Positions 18,021-28,141 of a stretch of DNA of 64,000 nt are shown here, one piece after another; the first letter of the stretch is position 1; every line of letters starts with the position of its first letter. The position numbers and the translations under genes are program-made. Origin of the DNA: Labrenzia sp. DG1229 (GTDB lineage Bacteria > Pseudomonadota > Alphaproteobacteria > Rhizobiales > Stappiaceae); NCBI RefSeq assembly GCF_000521215.1, contig NZ_KI928931.1, forward strand, positions 88,134 through 152,133, written 5' to 3'. The notes under the pieces are model-generated. The model was not told the origin of the DNA, made no database searches, and was given only the letters and a program-made list of their open reading frames with translations.

Positions 18021-21000
18021 ATGAATGTACGTATGCCAACCGTTTCGCTGGAAGACAAATATGTTGCGAGCGAAGGACAGGTGTATCTGACAGGAATTCA
18101 GGCGCTGGTCAGACTTGCGCTCGATCAGGCGCGCCTGAACCATCGGGCAGGTCTGAAGACCGGAGGCTTCATTTCCGGTTATCGAGGTTCTCCGCTTGCC
18201 GGATACGATACTGAACTGATGCGAGCACAAAGCCATCTCGACGCGTCCGACGTCGTCTTCAAGCCTGGTGTCAATGAGGAACTCGGGGCTACCGCGGTCT
18301 GGGGCAGCCAGAAACTTCGAGGCGAGGGTGGTGTTGGCAGGCCGACCGAATATGACGGTGTCTTCGGCATCTGGTACGGAAAGGCCCCCGGTGTGGACCG
18401 GGCTGGCGACGTCCTGCGCCAGGCGAATGCATCGGGAACGGACCGGAATGGCGGTGTCCTTGCACTAGCCGGAGACGACCATCTTGCCAAGTCGTCGATC
18501 CTTCCGGCACAGAGTGAATTTTTCTTCGAACATGCCGAAATTCCGGTCCTCAATCCCGCAGATATTCAGGATGTGCTGGATTACGGCCTTCATGGGCTGG
18601 AAATGTCGAGGTTTACCAGTCTGTGGACCGCACTGATCTGTGTTGCCGACACAATGGACGCCTCTGCGACAATCAATGTTTCACAGGACCGGTTGCGGCT
18701 TATGCGTCCGCTGGACGGTGATCCGCGCAAGGACTATCGCCAGAATCGCGATCTGTTGCTTGGCAACCGTTTGGAAACCGAGCGGCTGGTCCGGGACCTC
18801 CGCATTCCGGCAGCCCAGAATTATGTTCGCACCAACGGCCTCGACCGCGTGACCTTCGGCACACGAGGCCAGGTCAAACTTGGCATCGTTGCCGCCGGCA
18901 AGGCCTACCGCGACCTGTTGCAGGCCCTTCACCTGATGGGTATCACCGAAGACTTCGCCAGGTCTCTTGGTCTGGCGGTTTACAAGGTTGCGATGACGTG
19001 GCCGCTTGAACCACTTGGGCTACGGGAGTTTGCGCGCGGAGCAGAACGTTTGCTTGTTGTTGAACACAAGCGCGCCTTCATGGAAACTCAGATCAAGGAT
19101 ATCTCCTATCACTGGCCGGAAATGAGCCGTCCGGAAGTGTGGGGCAAACGGCGCCCGGACGGTGCACCGTTCCTGTCTGATGTGCTGGAACTTTCGGTGG
19201 CCGAATTGATCAAGGGGCTGATGACCTGGTTGCCCCAGGAAGTTGTTTCGGAAGAAATGGGCGCCGTGGCCAACCGGATGACCAAGCAGGTCATGTGGGC
19301 GCAGGGGCATGCCGAACGGGCTGCCCGTATTCCGTATTTCTGTTCAGGCTGTCCGCATTCAACATCGACCAAGACACCCGAAGGATCGCGCTCCATGCCG
19401 GGCATCGGCTGTCACGCGATGACCGAAATGGCTGGCCGGACGACGGAAGGCCAGATCGCAATGGGCGGCGAGGGTGTTCTGTGGGTCGGGCAACAGCCAT
19501 TCTCCGGTGACAGCCATGTGTTTGCCAATGTCGGCGACGGAACGTATTTCCATTCCGGCATCCTTGCGATCCGCCAGGCACTCGCGTCGAAGGTGCCGAT
19601 AACATACAAGATCCTTTACAACGACGCCGTTGCGATGACCGGTGGACAGAAAGTCGACGGTCAGTTGACCGTTCCCCAGATTACCCGGCAGCTGGAGGCG
19701 GAAGGCGTTGAACGGATCGCCGTGGTTTCCGAAAACCCGGAGGCATTCGGTACCTGGACACCCGTCGCACCTGGAACGAAAATCCACCACCGGGATGAAC
19801 TGATGGATGTCCAGCAGGACTTTCAGTCGTTCAAGGGTGTGTCGGTAATCGTCTACGACCAGACCTGCGCTGCGGAGAAGCGTCGCCGGCGCAAGCGCGG
19901 CCAGTTTCCGGATCCCGACAAGCGGCTATTCATCAACGACCGGGTCTGTGAAGGGTGCGGAGACTGTTCGGTTCAGTCGAATTGTCTTTCTGTTGAACCG
20001 CTGCCGACGCCTTTCGGCGAAAAGCGGGTGATCAACCAATCAAGCTGCAACAAGGACTTTTCCTGCATCAAGGGGTTCTGTCCGTCCTTTGTGGAAATCG
20101 ATGGCGCAGCCCTTAGAAAGCCCAAGAAGGCCGATATCGATATCGACTTTCTGGCCGCAGAGTTGCCTCAGCCGGTGCTTGCCTCTCTGAAGGAAACCCG
20201 GAATGCTCTTGTTGCCGGTATCGGCGGGATGGGTGTAACTACAATCAGTGCGGTTCTCGCCATGGCGGCTCACGTTGATGGCAAGCAGGCGTCGACGCTG
20301 GACATGACCGGGCTTGCGCAAAAGGGCGGGCCGGTAACATCACATGTCCGCTTTGCCGCCAGCGACAAATCAATCGAGGGCCCGCGCGTGCCGACGGCAA
20401 GCCTGGATCTTCTGATCGCCAGTGATATGGTGGTTGCCACCAACGCGGATCAACTGGCTCTGGCGCGCCGGGGCCACACACTCACGGTTGCCAACACCAA
20501 AGTGGCACCGACAGCGGAGTTCGTTCTCAAGCAGACGCTGTCCTTTGACGAAAAACGCATGGATACGGCTCTGCGCGAAGCCTCTGGCAGCTATCTGGCG
20601 ATGAACGCGGCGGAAATTGCCGAAAAGCTTCTGGGCGATGCCATCTACGCCAACATGCTGCTCGTCGGCATGGCCTACCAGAACGGTGCGTTACCGATTT
20701 CCGGTCATGCAATTGAAACAGCTCTTGAGCTGAACGGCGCGGCTGTTGCCAACAACATCAAGGCTTTCCGGGCCGGACGGGTCCTTGCGGCAGAGCCGGA
20801 AAAGCTGCTGAAAGCACTGCCATCGGAGGCAAAACAGCAGGTTCTCACAGTGAGCGAGAAAATCGCGTTGAATGAAAGAGAACTCGTTTCCTACCAGGAT
20901 GCGGCGTATGCAGCCGGTTATCGCGACCTTGTTGAGAAGGTGAAGGCCGCTGACGAAGAACACGGAACTGGTACCTTGCGGTTGTCTCAGACAGTTGCCG

Positions 21001-21542
21001 ACATGCTCTTCAAGGTTCTTGCCTACAAGGATGAGTATGAAGTCGCCCGGCTTTATTCTGATCCTTCCTTCAAGCAGAAGGTCGCACAGCGCTTCGAGAA
21101 TCCGAGAAAGATCAGGGTTCATCTTGCACCGCCCATGCTGGCGCACCGCAAGGATCCGAAAACCGGCCGCCCGGAGAAGATTGCCTTTGGTCCCTGGATT
21201 CTCAAAGTCTTCGGTCTGCTTGCAAAGTTCAAGGCAGCGCGGGGCAAGTGGTATGACCCCTTTGGCGGGACAGCTGAGCGCAAGGCTGAACGTGACCTGA
21301 TTTCTCAGTACAGGTCCGACATCGCGGAGATCCTGAACCGGTTACCGGATGGAAACTACGGTCTGCTGGTCGAGCTGGCACGTGTTCCGGACCTGGTCCG
21401 GGGATTCGGGCCTGTGAAGGAAGCCAATCTCAAGAAGGCCGCTGAAAAGCGGCGCGTTCTCCTGGATCAGCTGAATTCGAGCGGAAGCGGCGGCGGCGAC
21501 CGCAGTGAAACTGCGAACGAGTTTCTGGAAGCGGCTGAGTAA
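18021..21542 (+). CDS. Indolepyruvate ferredoxin oxidoreductase, fused alpha and beta/gamma parts
   Basis: This 1173-residue enzyme oxidatively decarboxylates indolepyruvate or related aryl/branched 2-oxo acids to acyl-CoA, passing electrons to ferredoxin. The N-terminal pyrimidine-binding region starts LTGIQALVRLALDQARLN. The TPP-binding region contains MGGEGVLWVGQQPFSGDSHVFANVGDGT. A Cys cluster CEGCGDCSVQSNC, with a second set CNKDFSCIKGFC, lies at about residues 645-690. A C-terminal gamma-type domain starts ALVAGIGGMGVTTISAVLA. AGGAGG six bases before the ATG at 18021 fixes the start. It forms a single-gene unit with a strong terminator and the divergent Lrp gene. Confidence 0.95.
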   Translation: MNVRMPTVSLEDKYVASEGQVYLTGIQALVRLALDQARLNHRAGLKTGGFISGYRGSPLAGYDTELMRAQSHLDASDVVFKPGVNEELGATAVWGSQKLRGEGGVGRPTEYDGVFGIWYGKAPGVDRAGDVLRQANASGTDRNGGVLALAGDDHLAKSSILPAQSEFFFEHAEIPVLNPADIQDVLDYGLHGLEMSRFTSLWTALICVADTMDASATINVSQDRLRLMRPLDGDPRKDYRQNRDLLLGNRLETERLVRDLRIPAAQNYVRTNGLDRVTFGTRGQVKLGIVAAGKAYRDLLQALHLMGITEDFARSLGLAVYKVAMTWPLEPLGLREFARGAERLLVVEHKRAFMETQIKDISYHWPEMSRPEVWGKRRPDGAPFLSDVLELSVAELIKGLMTWLPQEVVSEEMGAVANRMTKQVMWAQGHAERAARIPYFCSGCPHSTSTKTPEGSRSMPGIGCHAMTEMAGRTTEGQIAMGGEGVLWVGQQPFSGDSHVFANVGDGTYFHSGILAIRQALASKVPITYKILYNDAVAMTGGQKVDGQLTVPQITRQLEAEGVERIAVVSENPEAFGTWTPVAPGTKIHHRDELMDVQQDFQSFKGVSVIVYDQTCAAEKRRRRKRGQFPDPDKRLFINDRVCEGCGDCSVQSNCLSVEPLPTPFGEKRVINQSSCNKDFSCIKGFCPSFVEIDGAALRKPKKADIDIDFLAAELPQPVLASLKETRNALVAGIGGMGVTTISAVLAMAAHVDGKQASTLDMTGLAQKGGPVTSHVRFAASDKSIEGPRVPTASLDLLIASDMVVATNADQLALARRGHTLTVANTKVAPTAEFVLKQTLSFDEKRMDTALREASGSYLAMNAAEIAEKLLGDAIYANMLLVGMAYQNGALPISGHAIETALELNGAAVANNIKAFRAGRVLAAEPEKLLKALPSEAKQQVLTVSEKIALNERELVSYQDAAYAAGYRDLVEKVKAADEEHGTGTLRLSQTVADMLFKVLAYKDEYEVARLYSDPSFKQKVAQRFENPRKIRVHLAPPMLAHRKDPKTGRPEKIAFGPWILKVFGLLAKFKAARGKWYDPFGGTAERKAERDLISQYRSDIAEILNRLPDGNYGLLVELARVPDLVRGFGPVKEANLKKAAEKRRVLLDQLNSSGSGGGDRSETANEFLEAAE

Positions 21543-21567
21543 CTGACCCAACGGGATCGCGTATCTG

Positions 21568-21594
21568 AACCGGCGCTTCGTGCGCCGGTTTTTT
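21568..21594 (+). terminator. Rho-independent terminator of the indolepyruvate oxidoreductase gene
   Basis: AACCGGCGC (21568-21576), loop TTCGT, GCGCCGGTT (21582-21590) and a run of T form a textbook terminator 26 bases after the stop codon. Confidence 0.92.
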
Positions 21595-21639
21595 CGGTGG
21601 CAAATCGATTGCTGGTCCGGAATCAAGCCGATGACTGTC

Positions 21640-21876
21640 TCAAAACCAGGTTTGGGCGTCGAAGCGTGTGGGCACGCGGCGGATTTTTTCCCACGTTCTG
21701 GCGTCTTCGTCCGCAACGATGTCGTCCAACAACTCTTCCGGGATGAGGCCCAGGGATCTGCGGCGTCGGCGGAACGCGAACCACGCAACCAACATTTCGA
21801 GTACTGAGGTCACGGGCCTGTCCGGGGGAATGGATTTGCCACGATGTGACGTTGAAAACGGAATTACCTTGGACAT
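21640..21876 (-). CDS. Small DUF1127-like protein
   Basis: This 78-residue protein begins MSKVIPFSTSH and has a central Trp/Arg-rich helix (LVAWFAFRRRRRSLGLIPEELLDDIVAD) that resembles the DUF1127/YjiS motif, a short Arg-rich domain seen in alphaproteobacterial RNA-binding or phosphate/stress proteins. GGAGGAGA lies before the ATG at 21876; an ATG four codons upstream is also in frame. It has an unusually hydrophilic N-terminus for the family, so assignment is tentative. It faces 500 bp of AT-rich non-coding DNA that must hold its promoter. Confidence 0.65.
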   Translation of the reverse strand: MSKVIPFSTSHRGKSIPPDRPVTSVLEMLVAWFAFRRRRRSLGLIPEELLDDIVADEDARTWEKIRRVPTRFDAQTWF

Positions 21877-21888
21877 TGTCTCCTCCAT

Positions 21889-22398
21889 AAAAAAATGTTC
21901 TCTTATTTTATTGGGGAGCGAGCGGCGATATTCAATAAAGAAAGGAAAATATTTTTAAATTAAATTATCATTCTTGAAACCCATCAATTCGATCATTGAG
22001 GAAAATGAAGGCGCGAGGACGACAAGGCGTGTCGAGAGATCCAAAGGCGAAACAACTGCGGAATGCAGAAGTAACGTGAAACGCAAATCCAAAAGGGTTT
22101 ACGAAATCATGAAAAGCCTCCTGGATCCTGGACAAATTCGCAGATGCATCAAACTTTTTTCGAACGAATTTACAATTTTTTTCCTTTGTATGCATCGCTG
22201 CGGTCATGGGAGGTCGGCGCCAATTTCTTTATATTTTTCAGATTCTTAATATCGACGGCGGTCAACAAATTATAATTTTCGGTAAATTTTTCACAAAGAC
22301 AATTACATTTCAGACAAAGGTTTTGGGGGCTTCTTTAATTCTCCTCGCCATTTTCGATACCGACGCCCAAGGACAAATTTGAGAATTGGTATCAAAGC
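21889..22398. other. AT-rich intergenic region
   Basis: These 510 bases are clearly more AT-rich than the surroundings, with runs such as TTATTTTATTGG and ATATTTTTAAATTAAATTAT. Short ORFs on both strands lack family features and good ribosome binding sites. It separates the DUF1127-like gene from the DUF2336 gene. It may hold promoters or nucleoid-protein sites, but no specific element was identified. Confidence 0.5.
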
Positions 22399-23484
22399 AT
22401 GAGTGAAGCGTTGAAAACAGAACTGGTGAACTTTTCGGAGCTTACCGGGGAAGCTGGAAACGCCCGCAAGGCGGAACTGGCCCGGCACGTTGCAGCCCTC
22501 TTTGCGCTGACGTCAGAGCGTTGCTCGGATGAACAGGTCGGAATTTACGATTCGGTCCTGTTTCGCCTCGTGGACATGGTGGAGGCGGAGGTTCGGCGAT
22601 ATGTTGCCGACCAGATGTCCGGTCTCAGACGCGGACCTCTGGATACCATTCGCCGGCTTGCCGATGACGATATCGAGGTCGCCGAGCCGATCCTGGTCCG
22701 CTCGACCATTTTGAGCGACGAAGACCTGATCAAGATCGCCGAAAAGCGCGGAAACTCTCATTGCTACGCGATTGCACAACGCGAGGCTCTCTCCGAAAAT
22801 GTGACCGATGTCCTGGTGCAGCAAGGTGACCTGAATGTGAAGCGCAAGGTCGCCAGCAACGATGGTGCGAACCTTTCCGACAATTCCATTCATTCGCTGA
22901 TCAGTGATGCAGCTTCAGACGCCACGCTTCAAAACTTTCTGAGCGACCGTGGCGACCTCGCAGAAGCGCACATCGCAAGTCTGGTCACGATCGCCAGCGA
23001 AGAAGTCCGCAGAAAACTGCACGAATCGGGTCGCACCGAAGAAGCCGAACTTGTTGATGAAGCTGCCGACATAGCTGCGCAGCACATGTCCAACAATTAC
23101 TGGCTTGGCCGATATGATTTTGAAACTGCCAAAGCCCGGGTGTTGTTGCTTGCAAAACGTGGAATGGTGAACGAAGCGGCATTGCGTCGCTTCGCGTCCG
23201 AAGATCGTTTCGCCGAAGCCGTTGCTACAATCGCCCTGTTGGTGCGCGGTGATGTGGAGGAAATCAGCCATTGCATGGTGAGCCCCAATCCCGAGCCGTT
23301 CATCGTTCTTGCCAAGGCGTGCGGTTTTTCTGCAATATCAGTTGGCGCACTCCTTGCGATCGGGCCATGGCGCCACCGCCTTACCCCTGAAGTTCGCAGT
23401 GCAGCAGTGGCGCAATTCGGCCGGCTGACGGTCGCGGAAGCAAAACGCAAGATGGCGCACTGGAACCAGAACGTACTGAGCTGA
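22399..23484 (+). CDS. DUF2336 family protein
   Basis: This 361-residue, largely helical cytosolic protein matches the alphaproteobacterial DUF2336 family in length and style: an acidic N-terminal helix pair with LTSERCSDEQVGIYDSVLFRLVDMVE, then HEAT-like helical repeats (IRRLADDDIEVAEPILVRST, ISDAASDATLQNFLSDRG). The family function is unknown; some members lie near motility or stress loci. The ATG at 22399 lacks a strong ribosome binding site. It is closed by an unusually long perfect hairpin. Confidence 0.88.
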   Translation: MSEALKTELVNFSELTGEAGNARKAELARHVAALFALTSERCSDEQVGIYDSVLFRLVDMVEAEVRRYVADQMSGLRRGPLDTIRRLADDDIEVAEPILVRSTILSDEDLIKIAEKRGNSHCYAIAQREALSENVTDVLVQQGDLNVKRKVASNDGANLSDNSIHSLISDAASDATLQNFLSDRGDLAEAHIASLVTIASEEVRRKLHESGRTEEAELVDEAADIAAQHMSNNYWLGRYDFETAKARVLLLAKRGMVNEAALRRFASEDRFAEAVATIALLVRGDVEEISHCMVSPNPEPFIVLAKACGFSAISVGALLAIGPWRHRLTPEVRSAAVAQFGRLTVAEAKRKMAHWNQNVLS

Positions 23485-23508
23485 TCTTTTTTCTTTCCCC
23501 ATGAGTAC

Positions 23509-23545
23509 GAGACAAAGGCCCGGTTTGCTGCCGGGCCTTTGTCTC
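23509..23545 (+). terminator. Fifteen-bp perfect hairpin after the DUF2336 gene
   Basis: GAGACAAAGGCCCGG (23509-23523) and CCGGGCCTTTGTCTC (23531-23545) are perfect complements around a seven-base TTTGCTG loop. The stem is long for a terminator and the T-tract lies inside it, so it may terminate in both directions or stabilise the 3' end. Confidence 0.7.
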
Positions 23546-23643
23546 GTCTGCCTCATTGATGCAGGTGACCGGCTTTCTTTTAAATTCGCCGGAACCGTGC
23601 TTAACAGGGGCAAGGCAAAAAACGCGACTCGTATGGGGCTGAA

Positions 23644-26053
23644 ATGCAAGCACAACTCAACCATTCCCAACACTGGCTGTTTCGGTTTTCCATGGGGCGC
23701 CTTTGCGTCTCCACCGCGATAGCGCTGTTTCTCCTGGTGTCGGGGGCAGGTTTCGGTCAGCCGACGGTGCAGGCACAGGGATTGACCGGCGTCATCACAG
23801 GCATGGCTGCGGGCGATGATGCTGATAAATCCGATGCGGACGGGTCAAAGGCAGCCTCGGAGGAGACGCCGGCTGAGCAAAGCGTCTCGGCAGATGAGGG
23901 CGAAGGAGCAGGGTTCGTTCAGGAAGTCGACGTGTTTGTCGACCAGGCCATTTCAGCGCGCGACGTCTTCAAGGACATCCTGAAGGAAATTCCCGTCATT
24001 CACGAAACGATGCTCACGACGCTCAAGGCAGAGGGGGAAGACCGAGGCCTGGGGTGGATCCCGGTTGCCCTTATCGACATTGCGGCAGGGGTCATCTTTG
24101 GTGTTCTCGCCATGACACTTCTTGCGCGCTGGGGCCGCCGTCAGTTTGCCAATATGTACAAGGCGGATGTCTACAGTCGATCCGACAAGATCACCTATCT
24201 GCTGTTGCGCGCGCTTTTGATGATCGTCGGTGTCGCGCTGTTTTTTGCTGCCGCCGTTGTCGTTTACCTGACGGTTGGAACGGGCCTGCAGGCGGCCAAC
24301 CAGACCGCGCTTGTCATATTCAGCGTGATTGCGGCGTTTCTGGTTTTTCGCATAATTTTTCTGAATTTGCTTGCTCCGGATGCCGACAGTCACCGTTTGA
24401 TCAACCTGTCCAGTGAAGAAGCCGGCAGCTTGTATCGGGCTCTTCTGGCAGGCAGTGCCGTTTCGCTGTTTTCCGTCGGGTTCTGCCTTTGGATGGAACG
24501 ACTAGGGCTTTCACTGGATGCCCACAAGATTGCGCTGATCGGCGCATCGGCCCTGTCTATGATCATTCTGATCGGAATTTCGATCGCCTACAGAAAGACG
24601 ATCGCCGGTCTGATCCGCGGCGAGGTGGAAATTGATCCACCAATCTGGCGTAAGATTCTGGCAAATATCTGGCACTTCATCGCCATCATTTACTTTGCGA
24701 TTGCCTGGGGCATTTCCGCGGTCCGGATACTTCTGGATCTGCCGGATGCAACCGGGCTTGTCGGTGCTCCGCTTCAGGTCATGCTGCTCGCGGCGATCGT
24801 CTACGGAATTCTGATCCTGATCATCGACAAGGTGCTGCTGCCGCGCCTGGATACTGCCGATGCGCAGTCAAAGATTGCGGAAGACATCAAGCGTACGGAA
24901 GAAAACGAAGGCGGTAACGAAGATCCCGAAAGCGCGATGGCGCAGGCGCGCGCTGAGGCAGCCGACAGGGAAGCGCTCAGATCTCCGTTCCGGGACCTTT
25001 TCGACCGAGGCGCCGCGATTATCGTGCTTTTCGGATCGTTGGATCTGCTGGCGTCGATGTGGGGTGTCCCTCTTGCGGGCAGCAGTTCACTCATCGGGTC
25101 GTTCGTGGAAGTTCTGCTGGTCATGTTCCTTGGTTACATGGCTTACGAGGCGGTCAAGATCGTTATCGACCGCCAGATTGCCAAGGAAGCACCAGCCGAT
25201 CAGGACGAAGAGGTTGAAGTCGGTGGAACCGGGGAAAGCCGAATTGCAACACTTCTGCCGATCTTCAGAAATTTCCTGCTGATTACCATCGTGGTGATTG
25301 CAGCGATGGTGGTGCTGTCAGAACTCGGCGTGAATATTGCGCCGCTCTTCGCAGGTGCCGGTGTCGTCGGTCTTGCGATCGGTTTTGGAGCCCAAACGCT
25401 CATCCGCGATATTTTCTCAGGCGCATTCTATCTGCTCGACGACGCTTTCAGGAAGGGAGAATACATCGATATCGGCAGTGCCAAAGGGGTCGTGGAGAAG
25501 ATTTCGATCCGATCGATGCAATTGCGCCACCACTCGTGGTGCCTTGACGACGATCCCTTTCGGAGAAATCCAGCAAGTCGAGAACTTCTCGCGCGACTGG
25601 GCTGTCATGAAGCTGGCGTTCCGGGTCACCTACGACACGGATGTCGAGAAGATGCGAAAAATCATCAAGAATTTCGGCAAAGAGCTGCTTGATGACGAGT
25701 ATTACGGACCGATGTTCCTGGCTCCCCTGAAATCTCAAGGGATCATGTCCATGGAAGACTCGGCCATGATCGCGCGCGTGAAATTCACGACAAAGCCGGG
25801 CAAGCAATTCGAACTTCGCAAGATCGTCTATGCGGGTCTGCAGGATCTTTTTGAAAAGAACGGCATCAAATTCGCGCACCGCCAGGTGACGGTGCGTGTC
25901 GCAGGTCAGGATGAAGGCGCAGACAGACAAGGGTCGCCGACGGTATCACAATCCGCCCTGCAGGCCACAGCTCATGCTGCGGCAGCCGGTGGTGCGGCCG
26001 GGATATTCGATCCCGACGATGCGAACGGAGACGCCAATACCGATCAGCTCTAA
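23644..26053 (+). pseudogene. Large MscS-type mechanosensitive channel, reading frame broken by a +1 shift near 25534
   Basis: The frame from 23644 encodes a signal-like N-terminus, about nine to eleven membrane helices and the MscS pore helix and beta domain (APLFAGAGVVGLAIGFGAQTLIRDIFSG). It then runs into a wrong C-terminus and stops at 25692. The true continuation (RGALTTIPFGEIQQVENFSRD, VTYDTDVEKMRKIIKN...) is in the next frame and ends at 26053. Dropping one base, most simply the T at 25534 in CACCACTCGTGGT, restores RHHRGALTTIPFGEI and a protein of about 802 residues. Such channels release solutes on hypo-osmotic shock. The break could be a real mutation or a sequencing error. Confidence 0.88.
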
Positions 26054-26171
26054 ATCTGCAAGTTGAAAAATGCGCATATTCTGGTGCGCTTTGTTCAGCT
26101 GGATGCAAATCCATGGACCTTGCGGCTGAAATCCGATATCGGTCCGGCCAAAGATTACAAGCAGGACCGGA

Positions 26172-27221
26172 ATGCGGATCGGATTTCAGGCAGGAGCCAT
26201 AAACGAGCGCGGGATGAGCGTTGCGCTCTTTGACTATGCCCTCGGTGTTCAGGACATATTGGGTCACGAGGCCATCGTTTTTTACAGCGATAGCCACAGC
26301 GATCCGGCGGTCGTCGAAAAGTTCCGCAAATCACTGCAAATGGTGCCGGTCCCGCTGGAACAGGACGGACGTGACGTCAGCGACCCTTTCAAGCTGGATT
26401 TTTGCTACTTCATCCGGGACGGGCGCAATCGACCCCTGAATATCAGCGCCAACCGGATTGGTGTCCACGCGGTTTTCCGGCATTTCGAACCTCATGGCGA
26501 TGTCTATGCCTATGTCTCAGACTGGCTTTCGAACTGGATGACGGGCGGTCGAGCTCCGGCCGTGCCGCATATAGTGGACCTGCCATCAGCAAACGCGGAC
26601 TTGCGTTCCGAGCTCGGAATTCCGGACGATGCATTTGTTGTTGGACGATATGGCGGGTATGACCAGTTCAATATTCCATTTGTTCACGACGCCGTCGCCG
26701 AAGCGCTCGAACGCAGGTCAAATCTGCACTTCCTTTTCGTCAATACGGAAAAGTTTCTTGATCATCCACGCGCCGTGTTTCTGCCTCCGGTTGTCAATCC
26801 GATGGAAAAGTCCCGGTTCATCAACAGCTGTGACGTTGGCCTGAACGCAAAGAAAATCGGCGAGAGCTTTGGCCTCGCAATCGCCGAATTTCTGAACTTC
26901 GGCAAACCTGTCTTCAGCTGGGCAGGTGGGATGGACCAGAACCATGTCTTTCTCACTCCCGAGCATGATTGGAATTACCACACGCGCAGGGATCTTCTTC
27001 ACCTTCTGACAGACTATGCCCCCAACCCGATGGATAGCGATCTTGCCAGCCGGTCAGTCGATCCCTACAGGCCGGAGGCGGTGATGAAGCGATTCGACAG
27101 CGCTTTTCTGTCTGGAACCTATTCGGCGGAAGACTTGCGTCTGCCAGCGAGTTTCAAGGCAAAACGATATGTGCAGGAAAAGATCCTGCGGGCAAAATTC
27201 AGGCTCTGGAAAAGCGTGTAA
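26172..27221 (+). CDS. GT-B type glycosyltransferase
   Basis: This 349-residue protein looks like a GT-B fold glycosyltransferase. It has an N-terminal domain starting MRIGFQAGAINERGMSVALFDYA and a C-terminal domain whose nucleotide-sugar site carries GESFGLAIAEFLNFGKPVFSW, with the E-x7-E pattern of GT4-like retaining enzymes. No signal peptide is seen, so it should act in the cytosol on surface glycan precursors. It precedes the GT17 gene by 23 bases on the same strand; the two probably form one unit. Confidence 0.8.
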   Translation: MRIGFQAGAINERGMSVALFDYALGVQDILGHEAIVFYSDSHSDPAVVEKFRKSLQMVPVPLEQDGRDVSDPFKLDFCYFIRDGRNRPLNISANRIGVHAVFRHFEPHGDVYAYVSDWLSNWMTGGRAPAVPHIVDLPSANADLRSELGIPDDAFVVGRYGGYDQFNIPFVHDAVAEALERRSNLHFLFVNTEKFLDHPRAVFLPPVVNPMEKSRFINSCDVGLNAKKIGESFGLAIAEFLNFGKPVFSWAGGMDQNHVFLTPEHDWNYHTRRDLLHLLTDYAPNPMDSDLASRSVDPYRPEAVMKRFDSAFLSGTYSAEDLRLPASFKAKRYVQEKILRAKFRLWKSV

Positions 27222-27244
27222 CGGGCGGGACTGGAACTTTAAAG

Positions 27245-28102
27245 ATGATGCTTTATGACTGTTTTGTCTTTCACAACGAATTTGATCTCCTGGAAATCCG
27301 CCTGCGCGAAATGGGCGACTGTGTTGACAGGTTTGTTCTCGTTGAAGCCGATCAGACACAGCGCGGATCACCGAAGCCGTTCTATTTTGATGAAAACAGA
27401 GACCGTTTTGCACCGTGGGCCGACAAGATCATCGATCTGCAGGTTCGGTTCCCTGACGAGCTTCCACCTGCGCTCGGTGTCTACAAGAACCGCCGGAAAA
27501 AGGATTGGGAACGCGAGAACTACCAGCGAAACTGCATTTCACATGCTTTGGAGAGCTGTGATCCCGACGATCTGATATTGTTGTCGGATGTCGACGAAAT
27601 CGTTCGTGCCCCGACCCTTGCGAAGGTCACGGCGGAGCGACTTTACAGGGGCAGATTGCTGGTATTCGAGCAAAGTCTGCACAAGCATCATCTGGATCGC
27701 ATCGTTCCCGGCAAGAACTGGCTGCTCGGATCGCGCATGATCGAGAAGAAATATTTGACGACGCCTCAGCAATTGCGCCGAACAAAGGCACGGATGACCA
27801 AGAAGTCGTATATTCCGGATTTCGCGACACAGCCATTTCTCAGAATACGGAACCACAATCTGTCGGGTATTGGCAGACCGGTGAAAATCATTCCCGATGC
27901 AGGATGGCATTTTTCCTCCATGGGCGGTCTTGAGGCTTTCAAGACCAAGCTGGACTCGGTCGTTCATGGACAGACGGTCGATACCAGCGATATCCGAGAA
28001 CTTTATGAGCGGGAACTCGTCGGGACGCAGATCATTCCGCCAGCCGACCTTCCTGCCTGCGTTCAGGACGGCAATTTTGATCACATGCTTGCGCGGAGTT
28101 AG
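27245..28102 (+). CDS. Glycosyltransferase family 17 protein
   Basis: This 285-residue protein has the GT17 features: the opening YDCFVFHNEFDLLEIRLREM, then VDRFVLVEADQTQRGSPKPF, the ENYQRNCISHAL segment, and a DxD-like metal site in DDLILLSDVDEIVRAP. GT17 was defined by eukaryotic beta-1,4-N-acetylglucosaminyltransferase III; bacterial members are uncharacterised and probably decorate surface or extracellular polysaccharide. It is co-directional with the GT-B enzyme and convergent with the KAP NTPase. Confidence 0.9.
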   Translation: MMLYDCFVFHNEFDLLEIRLREMGDCVDRFVLVEADQTQRGSPKPFYFDENRDRFAPWADKIIDLQVRFPDELPPALGVYKNRRKKDWERENYQRNCISHALESCDPDDLILLSDVDEIVRAPTLAKVTAERLYRGRLLVFEQSLHKHHLDRIVPGKNWLLGSRMIEKKYLTTPQQLRRTKARMTKKSYIPDFATQPFLRIRNHNLSGIGRPVKIIPDAGWHFSSMGGLEAFKTKLDSVVHGQTVDTSDIRELYERELVGTQIIPPADLPACVQDGNFDHMLARS

Positions 28103-28141
28103 CGCAATCGGATTTGTACAGCTTGCAGCCGCCGGAAGAGA

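Noticed and set aside
23953..24393. Minus-strand ORF within the MscS gene
   Set aside because: Shadow frame full of charged low-complexity sequence; the plus strand encodes clear membrane helices.
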